Positions 16,662 to 24,227 of a DNA stretch of 34,545 nucleotides are shown here, piece after piece. Position numbers and translations under genes: made by a program. Under the pieces are notes generated by a model. It saw only the letters and a program-made list of their open reading frames with translations, was not told where the DNA came from and did no database searches. Numbering within the stretch: the stretch's first letter is position 1; each line of letters opens with the position of its first letter. Origin of the DNA: Actinosynnema sp. ALI-1.44 (GTDB lineage Bacteria > Actinomycetota > Actinomycetes > Mycobacteriales > Pseudonocardiaceae); the NCBI RefSeq assembly GCF_001984155.1, contig NZ_MTQO01000017.1, positions 1 through 34,545 on the forward strand. Reading direction: 5' to 3'.

Positions 16662-16715
16662 CTGCTGACCACCCCACTGGAGGCGCCGCGGCGCCTCCAG
16701 TGGGGTGGTCAGCAG
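16662..16715 (-). terminator. 54-bp perfect palindrome at the end of the Gly-rich gene
   Basis: Two 27-base arms (16662-16688 and 16689-16715) are exact reverse complements with no spacer; the centre is GGCGCCGCGGCGCC. The stop codon of the Gly-rich gene (16709-16711) lies inside the right arm. As RNA this is a very stable hairpin and probably the terminator, although no U-run follows. Confidence 0.8.
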
Positions 16716-18040
16716 GAGCAGACGCCGCCGTTGTTGACTCCGGCGACGCCGTTGGCGCCGACGATTCCGTTGGCGCCGAGGACGATGTTGATGACGTTCG
16801 CGCCCGTTCCGCCGTTGATGCTTCCGGAGTTTCCGGCTCCACCGGCACCGAGGGCGCCGCCGAGGCCGCGGGCACCGCCGGGTCCGGCGCAGCCGGTGCC
16901 CCCGTTGCCCCCTGCGCCGCCGTTGCCGCCTTTGCCGCCGGTGGTGGTGATGTTGTCGGCGCCCGCGTCGCCGTTGACGGTTCCGGAGTTGCCGATTCCA
17001 CCGGCTCCACCTGCTCCGCCGACGCCGCCCGCGCCGCCAGGTTGGGTGGCGCTCATGCCGTTGCCGCCCTTGGCGCCGATACCGCCGTTGCCACCCAGGC
17101 CACCGGTGGCCTTGAGTACGTCGGCGCCGTCCCCACCGTTGATGGTGCCCGAGTTGCCGACGCCGCCGGCGCCACCGGCACCGCCGATGCCACCACCGCC
17201 GCCGCCGTACCCGCAGCCGCCGACACCACCAGCGGCGCCCAGACCACCCGCGCCGCCGGTCGCGGTGAGAGTGTCAACGCCTGCGTCGGTGGTGCCGCCC
17301 CTGATGGTCGCGGAGTTGCCGACACCACCAGCGCCGCCCGCACCACCGATCCCACCGGCTCCGGCTCCGCCAGCGATCGCACCGCTGGAGCCACCGACGC
17401 CGCCCAGGCCGCCGTTGCCGCCTTTGCCGCCGGTGGTGGTGATCGTGTCGTTGCCGGTACCGCCGTCGATCGTCCCGGCGTTGGCGCCGCCGCCGACCCC
17501 GCCGACCCCGCCGTTGCCGCCGGCACCCCCGGCGCCACTGGCGAGACCAGTCCCGCCGTTACCACCGTTGCCGCCGTTACCACCTGGGCCGCCGTTCACG
17601 GTGATGGTGTCCGTGCCCGCACCACCGTCGATGACTCCGGTGCTGCCGACACCGACACCGCCGGTGGCCCCGACCCCGCCGTTGCCTCCGGCGGTACCGG
17701 CTGGGGTGCCCACGGTGCCGTTCGCACCTGGGGCACCGGTAGTACCGGCGGCGCCGGTCACCCCGGTGACCCTGATCGTGTCGTTGCCGCCGAGTGCGTT
17801 GACCGTGCCGTTGACGGGGCCGCCGGTGATGGTGATGATGTTGGCGTTGCCCGTGCCAGTGAGCGTTTCACCGGCGGCGATACCGGCGGTGCAGACGAAG
17901 TTCTCGCCAGTCTGGGTGCACCCGACCGGTTGGGCGTGGGCCGTGCCCGGTGCTGCCAAGGCGAACCCGGCTATGGTGCCCAGACCGATCAAAGCCTGGC
18001 TGAGCCTGCCCGTGATTGTGCTGTGCGCTGTCGATCTCAT
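16709..18040 (-). CDS. secreted Gly-rich protein with RTX-like and PGRS-like repeats
   Basis: 443 aa; signal peptide with cleavage after TAHA (about residue 36). A Cys pair (GCTQTGENFVC) follows, then a run of units in which an RTX-like strand (GGAGTDTITVNGG, GGTGNDTITTTGG, GGDGADVLKATGG, GDAGADNITTTGG) alternates with GGN/GGA-rich PGRS-like spacers (GGNGGNGGNGGTG). The C-terminus is Cys-rich (NNGGVCSC). GGxGxDxI repeats bind Ca2+ in beta-roll proteins, so a secreted Ca-dependent fold is likely by inference. ATG at 18040 follows GGTGGAG. There is no PE domain, so it is not a mycobacterial PE_PGRS protein. It lies between the two beta-helix genes and has the leader box at 18106. Confidence 0.85.
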   Translation of the reverse strand: MRSTAHSTITGRLSQALIGLGTIAGFALAAPGTAHAQPVGCTQTGENFVCTAGIAAGETLTGTGNANIITITGGPVNGTVNALGGNDTIRVTGVTGAAGTTGAPGANGTVGTPAGTAGGNGGVGATGGVGVGSTGVIDGGAGTDTITVNGGPGGNGGNGGNGGTGLASGAGGAGGNGGVGGVGGGANAGTIDGGTGNDTITTTGGKGGNGGLGGVGGSSGAIAGGAGAGGIGGAGGAGGVGNSATIRGGTTDAGVDTLTATGGAGGLGAAGGVGGCGYGGGGGGIGGAGGAGGVGNSGTINGGDGADVLKATGGLGGNGGIGAKGGNGMSATQPGGAGGVGGAGGAGGIGNSGTVNGDAGADNITTTGGKGGNGGAGGNGGTGCAGPGGARGLGGALGAGGAGNSGSINGGTGANVINIVLGANGIVGANGVAGVNNGGVCSC

Positions 18041-18105
18041 AATCCAACTCCACCCGTGGGGTGGGTCCGGGCCGATGCCACGAACCCCGGGGAGTGGTGT
18101 GGTGA

Positions 18106-18121
18106 CCGGGGGCTGGGGTCA
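18106..18121 (-). promoter_or_regulatory. C-rich leader box upstream of the Gly-rich gene
   Basis: TGACCCCAGCCCCCGG in the sense of the gene, 66-81 bases before its start; 14 of 16 bases match the copies at 12420, 25238 and 29048. Confidence 0.62.
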
Positions 18122-18644
18122 CTGCCCGGTGCCGCTACCTGAAAGGGCACCGGATCCCACCAACACCCTCGACGTCACAGCGTCCACTTCCCCCAATCGG
18201 ATTTGAAGGCGCACATCCACGAGCCACTCGAACGCCACCCCTTTTCCCCTCAATGCGAGCCAACCGCTGCCATAAAGTAATTGCCCCTCCTTGAAAGGCG
18301 CCCAGATCGAGCAATAGTCGCCGTCCGGCGAAATTCAGTCGACGAGTACGAGAAAACTGAAAACCCAGTCGACGTGTCACTCGAACCCTGAACCCATTTC
18401 GCCGATCGGCGACATCGACTACCAACAAAGTCGCATTGTCGAAACCGACGTGCACGCACGTCACCGGGGAAGCGATGCACCGCACTCGTCAGAAGAAGCC
18501 AACTCGACGCTGATCACCGTCAGCCAGAAAGCCGCCCAGGTGTTGTCGGGTTCCTCGTTGGCTTCACCGGCGCCGTGTCCGTAGGGACGATCGTGACGGC
18601 ACCGCTCCGACCGTGCCGAACCCGGGCGGTCTCGCACTGCGAAA
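18122..18644. other. long leader/intergenic stretch, less GC-rich than its flanks
   Basis: About 520 bases 5' of the Gly-rich gene. A 116-codon minus-strand frame (18135-18485) has no ribosome binding site or domain. Base composition is closer to even than in the surrounding genes, as expected for a promoter or untranslated region. Nothing else identified. Confidence 0.4.
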
Positions 18645-18689
18645 GGCACGACCGCTCGCCAGGTGTGAGGCCTGGCAAGCGGTCGTGCC
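18645..18689 (-). terminator. strong hairpin after the 38-aa peptide gene
   Basis: Arms of 19 bases (18645-18663 and 18671-18689: GGCACGACCGCTCGCCAGG and its near-perfect complement, one G-T-type mismatch) around a seven-base loop. It starts 17 bases past the stop codon of the small peptide gene, which supports that gene being real. Confidence 0.8.
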
Positions 18690-18705
18690 GAGTCGGATTC
18701 TGGGA

Positions 18706-18822
18706 TTAGAGCGGCAGGAGGGGCCGGACGACGGCGCTGGCGGCGCCGATGATGCCCGCTGCGGCGCCGTTGACGATGCCGACCACGGAGTCGATCAGGC
18801 CGCCGATGATGACAATGCCCAT
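18706..18822 (-). CDS. 38-aa amphipathic hydrophobic peptide
   Basis: ATG 18822 follows AAGGAG at nine bases; TAA at 18706; a strong terminator lies just beyond. The peptide begins MGIVIIGGLIDSVVGIVNGA and continues with Gly/Ala/Ile-rich sequence to AVVRPLLPL. It has one Asp, one Arg and no Cys, with polar residues spaced as on one face of a helix. It has no separate leader, so it resembles small surface-active or membrane-active peptides (phenol-soluble-modulin-like in character, not in sequence) rather than a processed precursor. It is 75 bases downstream of the secreted beta-helix gene at 18898-19767 on the same strand, so probably co-transcribed. Function not known; a structural partner, toxin-like or biosurfactant role is inference. 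Confidence 0.7.
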   Translation of the reverse strand: MGIVIIGGLIDSVVGIVNGAAAGIIGAASAVVRPLLPL

Positions 18823-18897
18823 GAGGGAGTGCTCCTTACAGTGGGGTGAAACAGATTCAGGCTGTGCGCCTGACGTGATGTCACCGGGGTGGTGGGT

Positions 18898-19767
18898 TCA
18901 TCCGGTGCAGTTGGGGACCGCGGGGACGCTGCCGACACAGTTGTTGGCGGTGTTGGCCGTGATCGGGGCGTTGGTGGTGGTCATGGTGCCGCCCTGGCGA
19001 TAGACGCCACCGGAATTGCCCAGCGTCAGCAACGCGTGGTTGTTGGTCACGGCGGTCTGGGTGAGGGTCGTCGCGGTGGAGTTCACCGCGGAGATCCCGC
19101 CGCCCCGCCCCGCGCTGTTACCGGTGATGAACAACGGACTACCGGTCACCCCGGTGACCGTGAGCGTGCCCCGCAGACCGTTGTAGACGGCGCCACCGTC
19201 ACCGAGCAGAGTGAGGTTGCCCGACAACGGGCTGTTGGTGAACGTCGCCGCGGGCGCCGTGCCCGACGGAGTGTCCAGATTGGCCAGACCGCCACCGTTG
19301 CCCGACGCGGTGTTCCCGGTCAGGGAGCTCCCGGTAAGAGTGACCGCACCGCGGTTGAGGATGCCGCCGCCATGACCGAGCACATTGCCGCGGGTGAACA
19401 CCACCCCGGTGGTGAGCGTCAGGCTGCCAGTCGGGCCGACCTCAGCGATCCGGAACAGTCCCAGGCCCAACGGTGAGGCATTGGCGACGGTCGCCGGGCC
19501 GATCATCTCGATCGGAGTCGTGATCACCGGTAACGCGTTGGCAGTGCCCCCATGGGCAGTGGTCATCCTGTACGTACAGCCCCCGGCCAGAACGAGAGTG
19601 TCGGAGATGGGAGTGGAGTTGGCCAGATTCACCGCCGCGACCAACGCATTCTCACTACACGCCACCGGGATCGTGATGGCCTGGGCCGCCGGAGCGAGAG
19701 CGACCAGCCCTCCGGCGGCGACGGTAGTCGCGAACAAGCACTGGACAACGGCGCGGATGCGTCGCAT
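18898..19767 (-). CDS. secreted right-handed beta-helix protein
   Basis: 289 aa from ATG 19767 (GAAGG upstream). Signal peptide MRRIRAVVQCLFATTVAAGG, cleavage after AQA near residue 30. The mature protein starts with a Cys-containing cap (IPVACSENALVAAVNLANST, GGCTYRM) and then has short beta-strand repeats (NRGAVTLTGSSLTGNTASGN, FTNSPLSGNLTLLGDGGAVY, SPLFITGNSAGRGGG) as in parallel beta-helices. The end NNCVGSVPAVPNCTG parallels that of 15566-16396. About 180 bases upstream lies the hairpin with the C-rich box (19900-19964). Likely secreted and disulphide-capped; target or enzymatic activity unknown. Confidence 0.83.
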   Translation of the reverse strand: MRRIRAVVQCLFATTVAAGGLVALAPAAQAITIPVACSENALVAAVNLANSTPISDTLVLAGGCTYRMTTAHGGTANALPVITTPIEMIGPATVANASPLGLGLFRIAEVGPTGSLTLTTGVVFTRGNVLGHGGGILNRGAVTLTGSSLTGNTASGNGGGLANLDTPSGTAPAATFTNSPLSGNLTLLGDGGAVYNGLRGTLTVTGVTGSPLFITGNSAGRGGGISAVNSTATTLTQTAVTNNHALLTLGNSGGVYRQGGTMTTTNAPITANTANNCVGSVPAVPNCTG

Positions 19768-19899
19768 AACGCCTTCATTTCCTGAAACACAATAGCGATG
19801 GACCGACTCGGCGCGGCGCGCCGACAGAAGGGACAACACGATGGCCGCACATGCCAAACCGATCGATGCGGGCGGCCGCGTACGATGCATCAACGCAAA

Positions 19900-19964
19900 A
19901 GACCTCGGCTCGTGATCCGTATCCGCGATTATCGCGATACGTCACGCACCGAGGTCTGGGGTTA
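19900..19964 (-). promoter_or_regulatory. terminator-like hairpin containing the C-rich box
   Basis: On the minus strand TAACCCCAGACCTCGG (19949-19964) begins a long hairpin: AGACCTCGG pairs with CCGAGGTCT at 19900-19908, and inner segments GCGTGA, CGTATC and GCGAT also pair with small bulges. A UUUU run follows directly. It could end the small-gene operon above it (20000-20827), or act as a conditional terminator in the leader of the beta-helix gene 133 bases further on. The presence of the box that elsewhere sits in leaders favours the second reading. Confidence 0.65.
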
Positions 19965-19999
19965 CAACAATCAACGTAGCCCCTCCACCCAGATGATCG

Positions 20000-20254
20000 C
20001 TACCTCGGGCCCCCAAATGGACGCATCCATCCGCCGGTGCAAACTGGCACCCGACAGTCCGGAGGGCATCGAAGCCGGACGCCGTGCATCGAACCGATCC
20101 ACGACGACCCCGACGCCAGCGCGGTCGAGCTGTCGTTCAGTCCGCTGTGGACTTCCCACTGGGCAGGCCGGCGCACCTCGGCGCGCCGAACCGGGAACAC
20201 ATGGCGGGCCGCCACGACGAGTTGCTGTCGCCCGTCGGACCCAAACCGTGTCAC
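20000..20254 (-). CDS. 84-aa hypothetical protein
   Basis: From GTG 20254, 22 bases after the stop of the previous minus-strand gene; codons are G/C-rich in the third position. Starts MTRFGSDGRQQLVVAARHVF; contains two Cys near the end (RCPPDC, PVCTGG). No family recognised. An overlapping frame (19971-20258) is an alternative. Context (third gene of a small operon, hairpin 40 bases downstream) is the main support. Confidence 0.42.
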   Translation of the reverse strand: MTRFGSDGRQQLVVAARHVFPVRRAEVRRPAQWEVHSGLNDSSTALASGSSWIGSMHGVRLRCPPDCRVPVCTGGWMRPFGGPR

Positions 20255-20276
20255 CCACTGTCGGGAAACGGCCGTG

Positions 20277-20549
20277 TCAGGCGAATTCGCGCCCGGGTCG
20301 CAAGCGCACGGGTGTGTGCCGTCTGTCGATGCCTTGCTTGCCGTTCACCGGCAACAATCCCGCCACGCCGTCGTCGCTCGGCGACCGGCCGTCGGCCGGA
20401 TCGAGACCGAGTGCAGCGAGTAACTGCACGCAGTCAGCAGCGTCGTGGGCCGCGGACGCCACCGCACGGACGCCGCGATGCCGCTGTTCCCGATTCAACG
20501 TGTCGAGGTCATGCACTGATGCGGTGCGCAGATTGTCAGCACGGTCCAT
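20277..20549 (-). CDS. 90-aa hypothetical protein
   Basis: ATG 20549 preceded by AGGAG at ten bases. Begins MDRADNLRTASVHDLDTLNR; the first 55 residues look like two helices (RGVRAVASAAHDAADCVQLL), followed by GLDPADGRSP and a basic tail. No named domain. It starts 18 bases after the stop of the Cys-rich small gene, so the two are probably co-transcribed. Confidence 0.66.
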   Translation of the reverse strand: MDRADNLRTASVHDLDTLNREQRHRGVRAVASAAHDAADCVQLLAALGLDPADGRSPSDDGVAGLLPVNGKQGIDRRHTPVRLRPGREFA

Positions 20550-20566
20550 TGTGGCGTTACTCCTGT

Positions 20567-20827
20567 TCAGCCCAACCAGTGGTGATCGCCGCTGCAGGGA
20601 GCCCGGTGCGACAGTCTTTGGCTCGGGGAAACGCCGGCGTCGGCGGAGCACACGCAGCCGCGGTCGTGTCCCGCGGCAGCTGTCGCATTGCAGAACCTGA
20701 TCCCGATCGGATCGTGCGCGTTCCACGGGTGCGGACATACGAGGCAGATGATGTCGATTCCCGGCTCGGAGACGATCGGTTTGGCGTCTGCTGTGATAGG
20801 TATGGGCCCGTCCACTCGGTTGTTCAC
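20567..20827 (-). CDS. small Cys-rich protein, possible metal binder
   Basis: 86 aa from GTG 20827. Central pattern CLVCPHPWNAHDPIGIRFCN and, a little further on, RGCVC: a CxxC, a single Cys and a CxC that could bind zinc. A second GTG (20815) is also possible, since the C-rich box at 20835-20850 lies only eight bases before 20827 and leaves no room for a ribosome binding site. A 30-codon minus-strand frame (ATG 20916, MASTVSASAVERA) ends with a GTGA overlap at the start, which could couple translation. Function unknown. Confidence 0.62.
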   Translation of the reverse strand: MNNRVDGPIPITADAKPIVSEPGIDIICLVCPHPWNAHDPIGIRFCNATAAAGHDRGCVCSADAGVSPSQRLSHRAPCSGDHHWLG

Positions 20828-20834
20828 GCGGCCG

Positions 20835-20850
20835 CCGAGGTCTGGGGCGA
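20835..20850 (-). promoter_or_regulatory. C-rich leader box next to the Cys-rich gene
   Basis: TCGCCCCAGACCTCGG in the sense of the downstream gene. The last 13 bases are identical to those at 19949-19961. Confidence 0.62.
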
Positions 20851-21133
20851 TTGCTCAACCTTACTCCCTGGCCGCTGAGCCCGCTCGACAGCCGAAGCGG
20901 ACACCGTGCTCGCCATTTCCCGAACAACCGCGATCCGGAAGTGTCCTGACGCCAAACCCGGCTGACCGCGCACCCCTCCCGCAGCAGCCCGGTTCACGCA
21001 CCCGTTCGTGATCAAATGCGGGGGTGTAGACTCGGCATTACCGAGAGCACTTCGCACGCTGACAGTTGAGTCAGCGTCGTCCTCGGCGAACGCTCACGCC
21101 GGTTGCGTGACGACCGGGGACGGGAGCACCGAC

Positions 21134-21655
21134 ATGCCGTCGGGCTCACACACAGACACCGCTCAACAGACCTCCGTGAACGCACCGCGTCTGCCGTTGC
21201 GCCTGCGGCTCAAGCCAAAAGCCCCTCCGACAGGGTACGTCGACGGTGGCTGGTGGCCACGTTCCCGGGAACTCGCCGACGAACTCACGGCGCTCACCGA
21301 CGTGCTCGCCTTCCGCTTGGGCCCGGTCGTCCGAGTGGCGTTCAGCCCTGCGGAATGGAATCCCGTCGACGAAGCGGACGACCTACCGATTCGACTGAAG
21401 CCCCTGTGTTCCCAGGAAAAGAACATCGTTCGAGTGTCCGGATCGGACGGACGGCAGATCACGTTGCTTGTCGTGCCACCGGAAGCCACCGATGAAGCAG
21501 GCCACGCCGCCATCATGCGGGCGGCCAGGCGGGCCAATGCGGACGAGCCGGCCGATATCCTGGCCGCCTCGGGCGTGGTTCTCGCCGACGCGCGGAGGAA
21601 GAACAAGCGCCACGTGTTGCGACCTCGGCTGCGGACGCGTCACCCGCAACGCTGA
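21134..21655 (+). CDS. DUF5994 family protein
   Basis: 173 aa from ATG 21134 (GGGAG at eight bases). Core signature RLRLKPKAPPTGYVDGGWWP near residue 25, followed by RSRELADELTALTDVLAFRL and RVAFSPAEWNP, then ITLLVVPPEATDEAGHAAI. These match the DUF5994 protein at 23652-24227. The C-terminus is basic (RRKNKRHVLRPRLRTRHPQR). No signal peptide. The family has no known function; its strong WW-P motif suggests a conserved surface. Transcribed toward the transaldolase gene 141 bases later. Confidence 0.85.
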   Translation: MPSGSHTDTAQQTSVNAPRLPLRLRLKPKAPPTGYVDGGWWPRSRELADELTALTDVLAFRLGPVVRVAFSPAEWNPVDEADDLPIRLKPLCSQEKNIVRVSGSDGRQITLLVVPPEATDEAGHAAIMRAARRANADEPADILAASGVVLADARRKNKRHVLRPRLRTRHPQR

Positions 21656-21796
21656 TCGCGCTTTCCCGCGTTGGAAGAGCACCATCGAATTCTCGATGCG
21701 TCGGTGTTCACGCCGAGTGGACGCCGCGGCGACCACCGCGCTGCCCGGACAAACCCGGATTGTCCAACCACCTTCCACCGAGCTCGGAGGTTCCTC

Positions 21797-22921
21797 GTGA
21801 CTGCCACGCCCATCCACGACCCACTCGGTGAGCTGTCCGCGGCCGGGGTGTCGATCTGGCTCGACGACCTCTCCCGCGAACTGCTCGCCAGTGGTCAACT
21901 GGCCGAGCTGATCGCCGAGCGGCATGTCGTCGGTGTCACCACCAATCCCACGATCTTCGCCGCCGCCATGGCCAACGGCGATCGCTACACCGAGCAGTTG
22001 AGCCTGTTGTTCGGTGCGGGCACGGACGTTGATGACGCGGTAGTCGCGATCACCACCGCCGATGTGCGCGCCGCCTGTCAAGCGTTACGGGACGTCTACG
22101 ACGCCACTGGTGGCGTCGACGGCCGGGTCTCGATCGAAGTCGACCCCCGTCTCGCCCAGGACACCGCCGCCACCGTGGACCAGGCCAGGGTCCTGTGGGA
22201 GGACGTGGACCACCCGAACCTGTTCATCAAGATCCCGGCCACACGAGCGGGGCTCACCGCGATCACCACGGTGATCGGCCAAGGCATCAGCGTCAACGTC
22301 ACGTTGATCTTCGCGTTGGACCGTTATCGCGAGGTCGTGGACGCCTACCTCACCGGGCTGGAACACGCCGCAGCCGCCGGACTGGATCTCTCGGCCGTTC
22401 ATTCTGTCGCGTCGTTCTTCGTCTCGCGCGTCGACACCGAGATCGACGCCCGTCTCACCGCGATCGGAACCCCCGACGCACTCGCCGCCAGGGGCAAAGC
22501 CGCGCTGGCCAATGCCCGCCTGGCCTACCAGATGTATGAGGAGGTCATCGCCGGACCACGCTGGGCACGGCTGGCAGCCGCGGGGGCACACGCACAACGA
22601 CCGCTGTGGGCCTCCACCGGAGTCAAGGATCCGGTCTACCTCGACACCATGTATGTCTCCGAGCTCGTCACACCGGGTGCGGTGAACACGATGCCCGGTG
22701 CGACCCTCGCCGCGTTCGCTGATCACGGGAGGGTCACCGCGGACACCGTGCGCGGCAGTTATCCCGCGGCCCGTGCTCACCTCGACACCCTGGAACGCCT
22801 CGGCATCGACTACCTGGACGTCACCGACACCCTCGAACGTGAAGGCCTCGCCAAGTTCGTGACGAGTTGGAACGAGCTGAGCCGTACCGTGAGACGGGAA
22901 CTGCACGCAGCCAGGTGCTGA
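21797..22921 (+). CDS. tal: transaldolase
   Basis: 374 aa from GTG 21797, with GGAGG six bases before; the frame is open further upstream but without homology. This is the length of the actinobacterial Tal. Motifs: [13 protein letters not shown] (about 47-59), active-site strand NLFIKIPAT with the Schiff-base Lys K145, [32 protein letters not shown] and [10 protein letters not shown]. The enzyme moves a dihydroxyacetone unit between sedoheptulose-7-phosphate and glyceraldehyde-3-phosphate in the non-oxidative pentose phosphate pathway. In most actinomycetes tal sits beside tkt; here no transketolase gene is near, so this looks like an extra, accessory copy. Confidence 0.96.
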   Translation: MTATPIHDPLGELSAAGVSIWLDDLSRELLASGQLAELIAERHVVGVTTNPTIFAAAMANGDRYTEQLSLLFGAGTDVDDAVVAITTADVRAACQALRDVYDATGGVDGRVSIEVDPRLAQDTAATVDQARVLWEDVDHPNLFIKIPATRAGLTAITTVIGQGISVNVTLIFALDRYREVVDAYLTGLEHAAAAGLDLSAVHSVASFFVSRVDTEIDARLTAIGTPDALAARGKAALANARLAYQMYEEVIAGPRWARLAAAGAHAQRPLWASTGVKDPVYLDTMYVSELVTPGAVNTMPGATLAAFADHGRVTADTVRGSYPAARAHLDTLERLGIDYLDVTDTLEREGLAKFVTSWNELSRTVRRELHAARC

Positions 22922-23341
22922 TGCCGACTGACTCCAAATGGTCCCTTCCACCGTTGGACACAGTGGTCAGTCCTCGTCGGCGTACATCTCCCGTGGAAGT
23001 CCCTGAGCCAGCTGATGTACCCCGTCGTCGGCCTGGTCGGACCACTGGACGACAGGATCAACTTCAAGGCCGAGTTTCGGTGGGATGAGGCGGTGGCGGT
23101 GGCCGGGCGTACACGGACCGCCGCGTCCGCCGCGAGTGGCAGGCAGGTTGCTGCTTCAGCCCGAACGTTATCGGCACCTCGTGCTGCGTCAGCGTTCGGG
23201 CCACCATGATCGCGCGGCATGGAGTCGGAGCGCGAAACCGAGGAGCGGGCGGTCATCAGCGTTCCAGGCGAAGGTGCGGCCTCTCCGATTGATGCTCGTG
23301 ACAGTACTTTGAGGACAGAACGCCGCTTCGGAAGGTTGTCG
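22922..23341. other. no recognised gene
   Basis: About 420 bases between convergent genes. Open frames on both strands lack ribosome binding sites and known motifs. No clear terminator found after tal. Confidence 0.4.
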
Positions 23342-23641
23342 TCACCTCGTTGGCCACTTGTCGAGTGCTTGTCGTAGCGCCGAAGCGATGCCTCGGAACG
23401 TGCTGCCGCTGTCGTACTGGTCGACGAGGATGTCAGTCACGCCGACGATCGCCTCTGTCGCCCGGTGGCTGGCCTTGACGAGAGCCACGGTCACGTTGCC
23501 AGGCAACTGGGATGAAGCGGTGGTGTCTGTCCCGGTCGGTTGCGTGGCCTTCCAGGCCGCGTCGACCTGTTCGAGCGCCTCGACCAGGTCTCTCCACGCG
23601 GTCAACTGGTTGGTGCTTTTCTCCGGCTCGATTCTGGTCAT
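23342..23641 (-). CDS. 99-aa hypothetical protein
   Basis: ATG 23641 with GAGGA upstream, ten bases after the stop of the DUF5994 gene. Mainly helical, begins MTRIEPEKSTNQLTAWRDLV and contains QVDAAWKATQPTGTD and STFRGIASALRQALDKW. No signal peptide or membrane segment. Last gene of the desaturase-DUF5994 operon, so linked by context to lipid or envelope work. Not recognised. Confidence 0.66.
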   Translation of the reverse strand: MTRIEPEKSTNQLTAWRDLVEALEQVDAAWKATQPTGTDTTASSQLPGNVTVALVKASHRATEAIVGVTDILVDQYDSGSTFRGIASALRQALDKWPTR

Positions 23642-23651
23642 GATCTGGTCC

Positions 23652-24227
23652 TCAGTGCGCGTGGTGCTGGGCGAGGATGTGGCCTCCCTCGGCCTCCCAG
23701 CGTTCCTCGGGCGTCTGGTCAGCGGTTCGTGGTTGAGGGGCAGTGGCGGTGTCGGCCTGAGCCTGTTCGGCGGATATGCCGTTGCTGGTGAGGATGTCTT
23801 GGACGGTGGCGGTGGTGCCTGGGTCGGCGGCTGACCTGAGTATCGCGCGTGCCGCACCGCCGGGGGTGTCCGGTGGTACGACCAGCAGGGTGATCCGCTG
23901 ACGGTTGTGCCCCGTGAGGGTGACGGTGTTGGGCTGCATGGTGCGGAAACCGTCCATTCGTACCACCCGGTCGTGCACGGTCAGTTTGCGTGCCGTGGCG
24001 GTCCACGCGTCGAGGTTGTACCCCACTCGGCTGATCGGTCCCCATGTCGAGGTCAGGGTTGCGACCAGCGCGGGGAACTCTGTCGCCGAGTCGGTCGATC
24101 GCGGCCACCAGCCGCCGTCCACATGTCCAGGCGCGGCGTTGTCCGGTTTCATCCGCAACCGGACCTCGTTGCGGGCTGGATCGTTGGGCAGTCGGAGGGC
24201 CATGTTGGCCAGGGTGTCCGTAGTCAT
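23652..24227 (-). CDS. DUF5994 family protein
   Basis: 191 aa. ATG 24227 overlaps the desaturase stop as ATGA, so translation is coupled. Contains VRLRMKPDNAAPGHVDGGWW, WGPISRVGYNLDAW and ITLLVVPPDTPGGAARAILR; the C-terminal 40 residues are Gln/Thr/Pro/His-rich. The same family occurs at 21134-21655 and as relics at 15165 and 30540. The recurring link with a desaturase suggests a shared task. Confidence 0.86.
   Translation of the reverse strand: MTTDTLANMALRLPNDPARNEVRLRMKPDNAAPGHVDGGWWPRSTDSATEFPALVATLTSTWGPISRVGYNLDAWTATARKLTVHDRVVRMDGFRTMQPNTVTLTGHNRQRITLLVVPPDTPGGAARAILRSAADPGTTATVQDILTSNGISAEQAQADTATAPQPRTADQTPEERWEAEGGHILAQHHAH

Noticed and set aside
16553-18206. Two plus-strand frames of about 490-530 codons, Pro- or Ala-rich
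   Set aside because: They are antisense of the Gly-rich gene: GGC repeats read as GCC on the other strand. No ribosome binding site, and the minus frame has a signal peptide and ordered repeats.
18135-18485. 116-codon minus-strand frame 5' of the Gly-rich gene
   Set aside because: No ribosome binding site, less GC-rich than the neighbouring genes, no motif; treated as leader region.
22085-22951. 288-codon minus-strand frame
   Set aside because: Antisense of transaldolase, whose motifs are complete.
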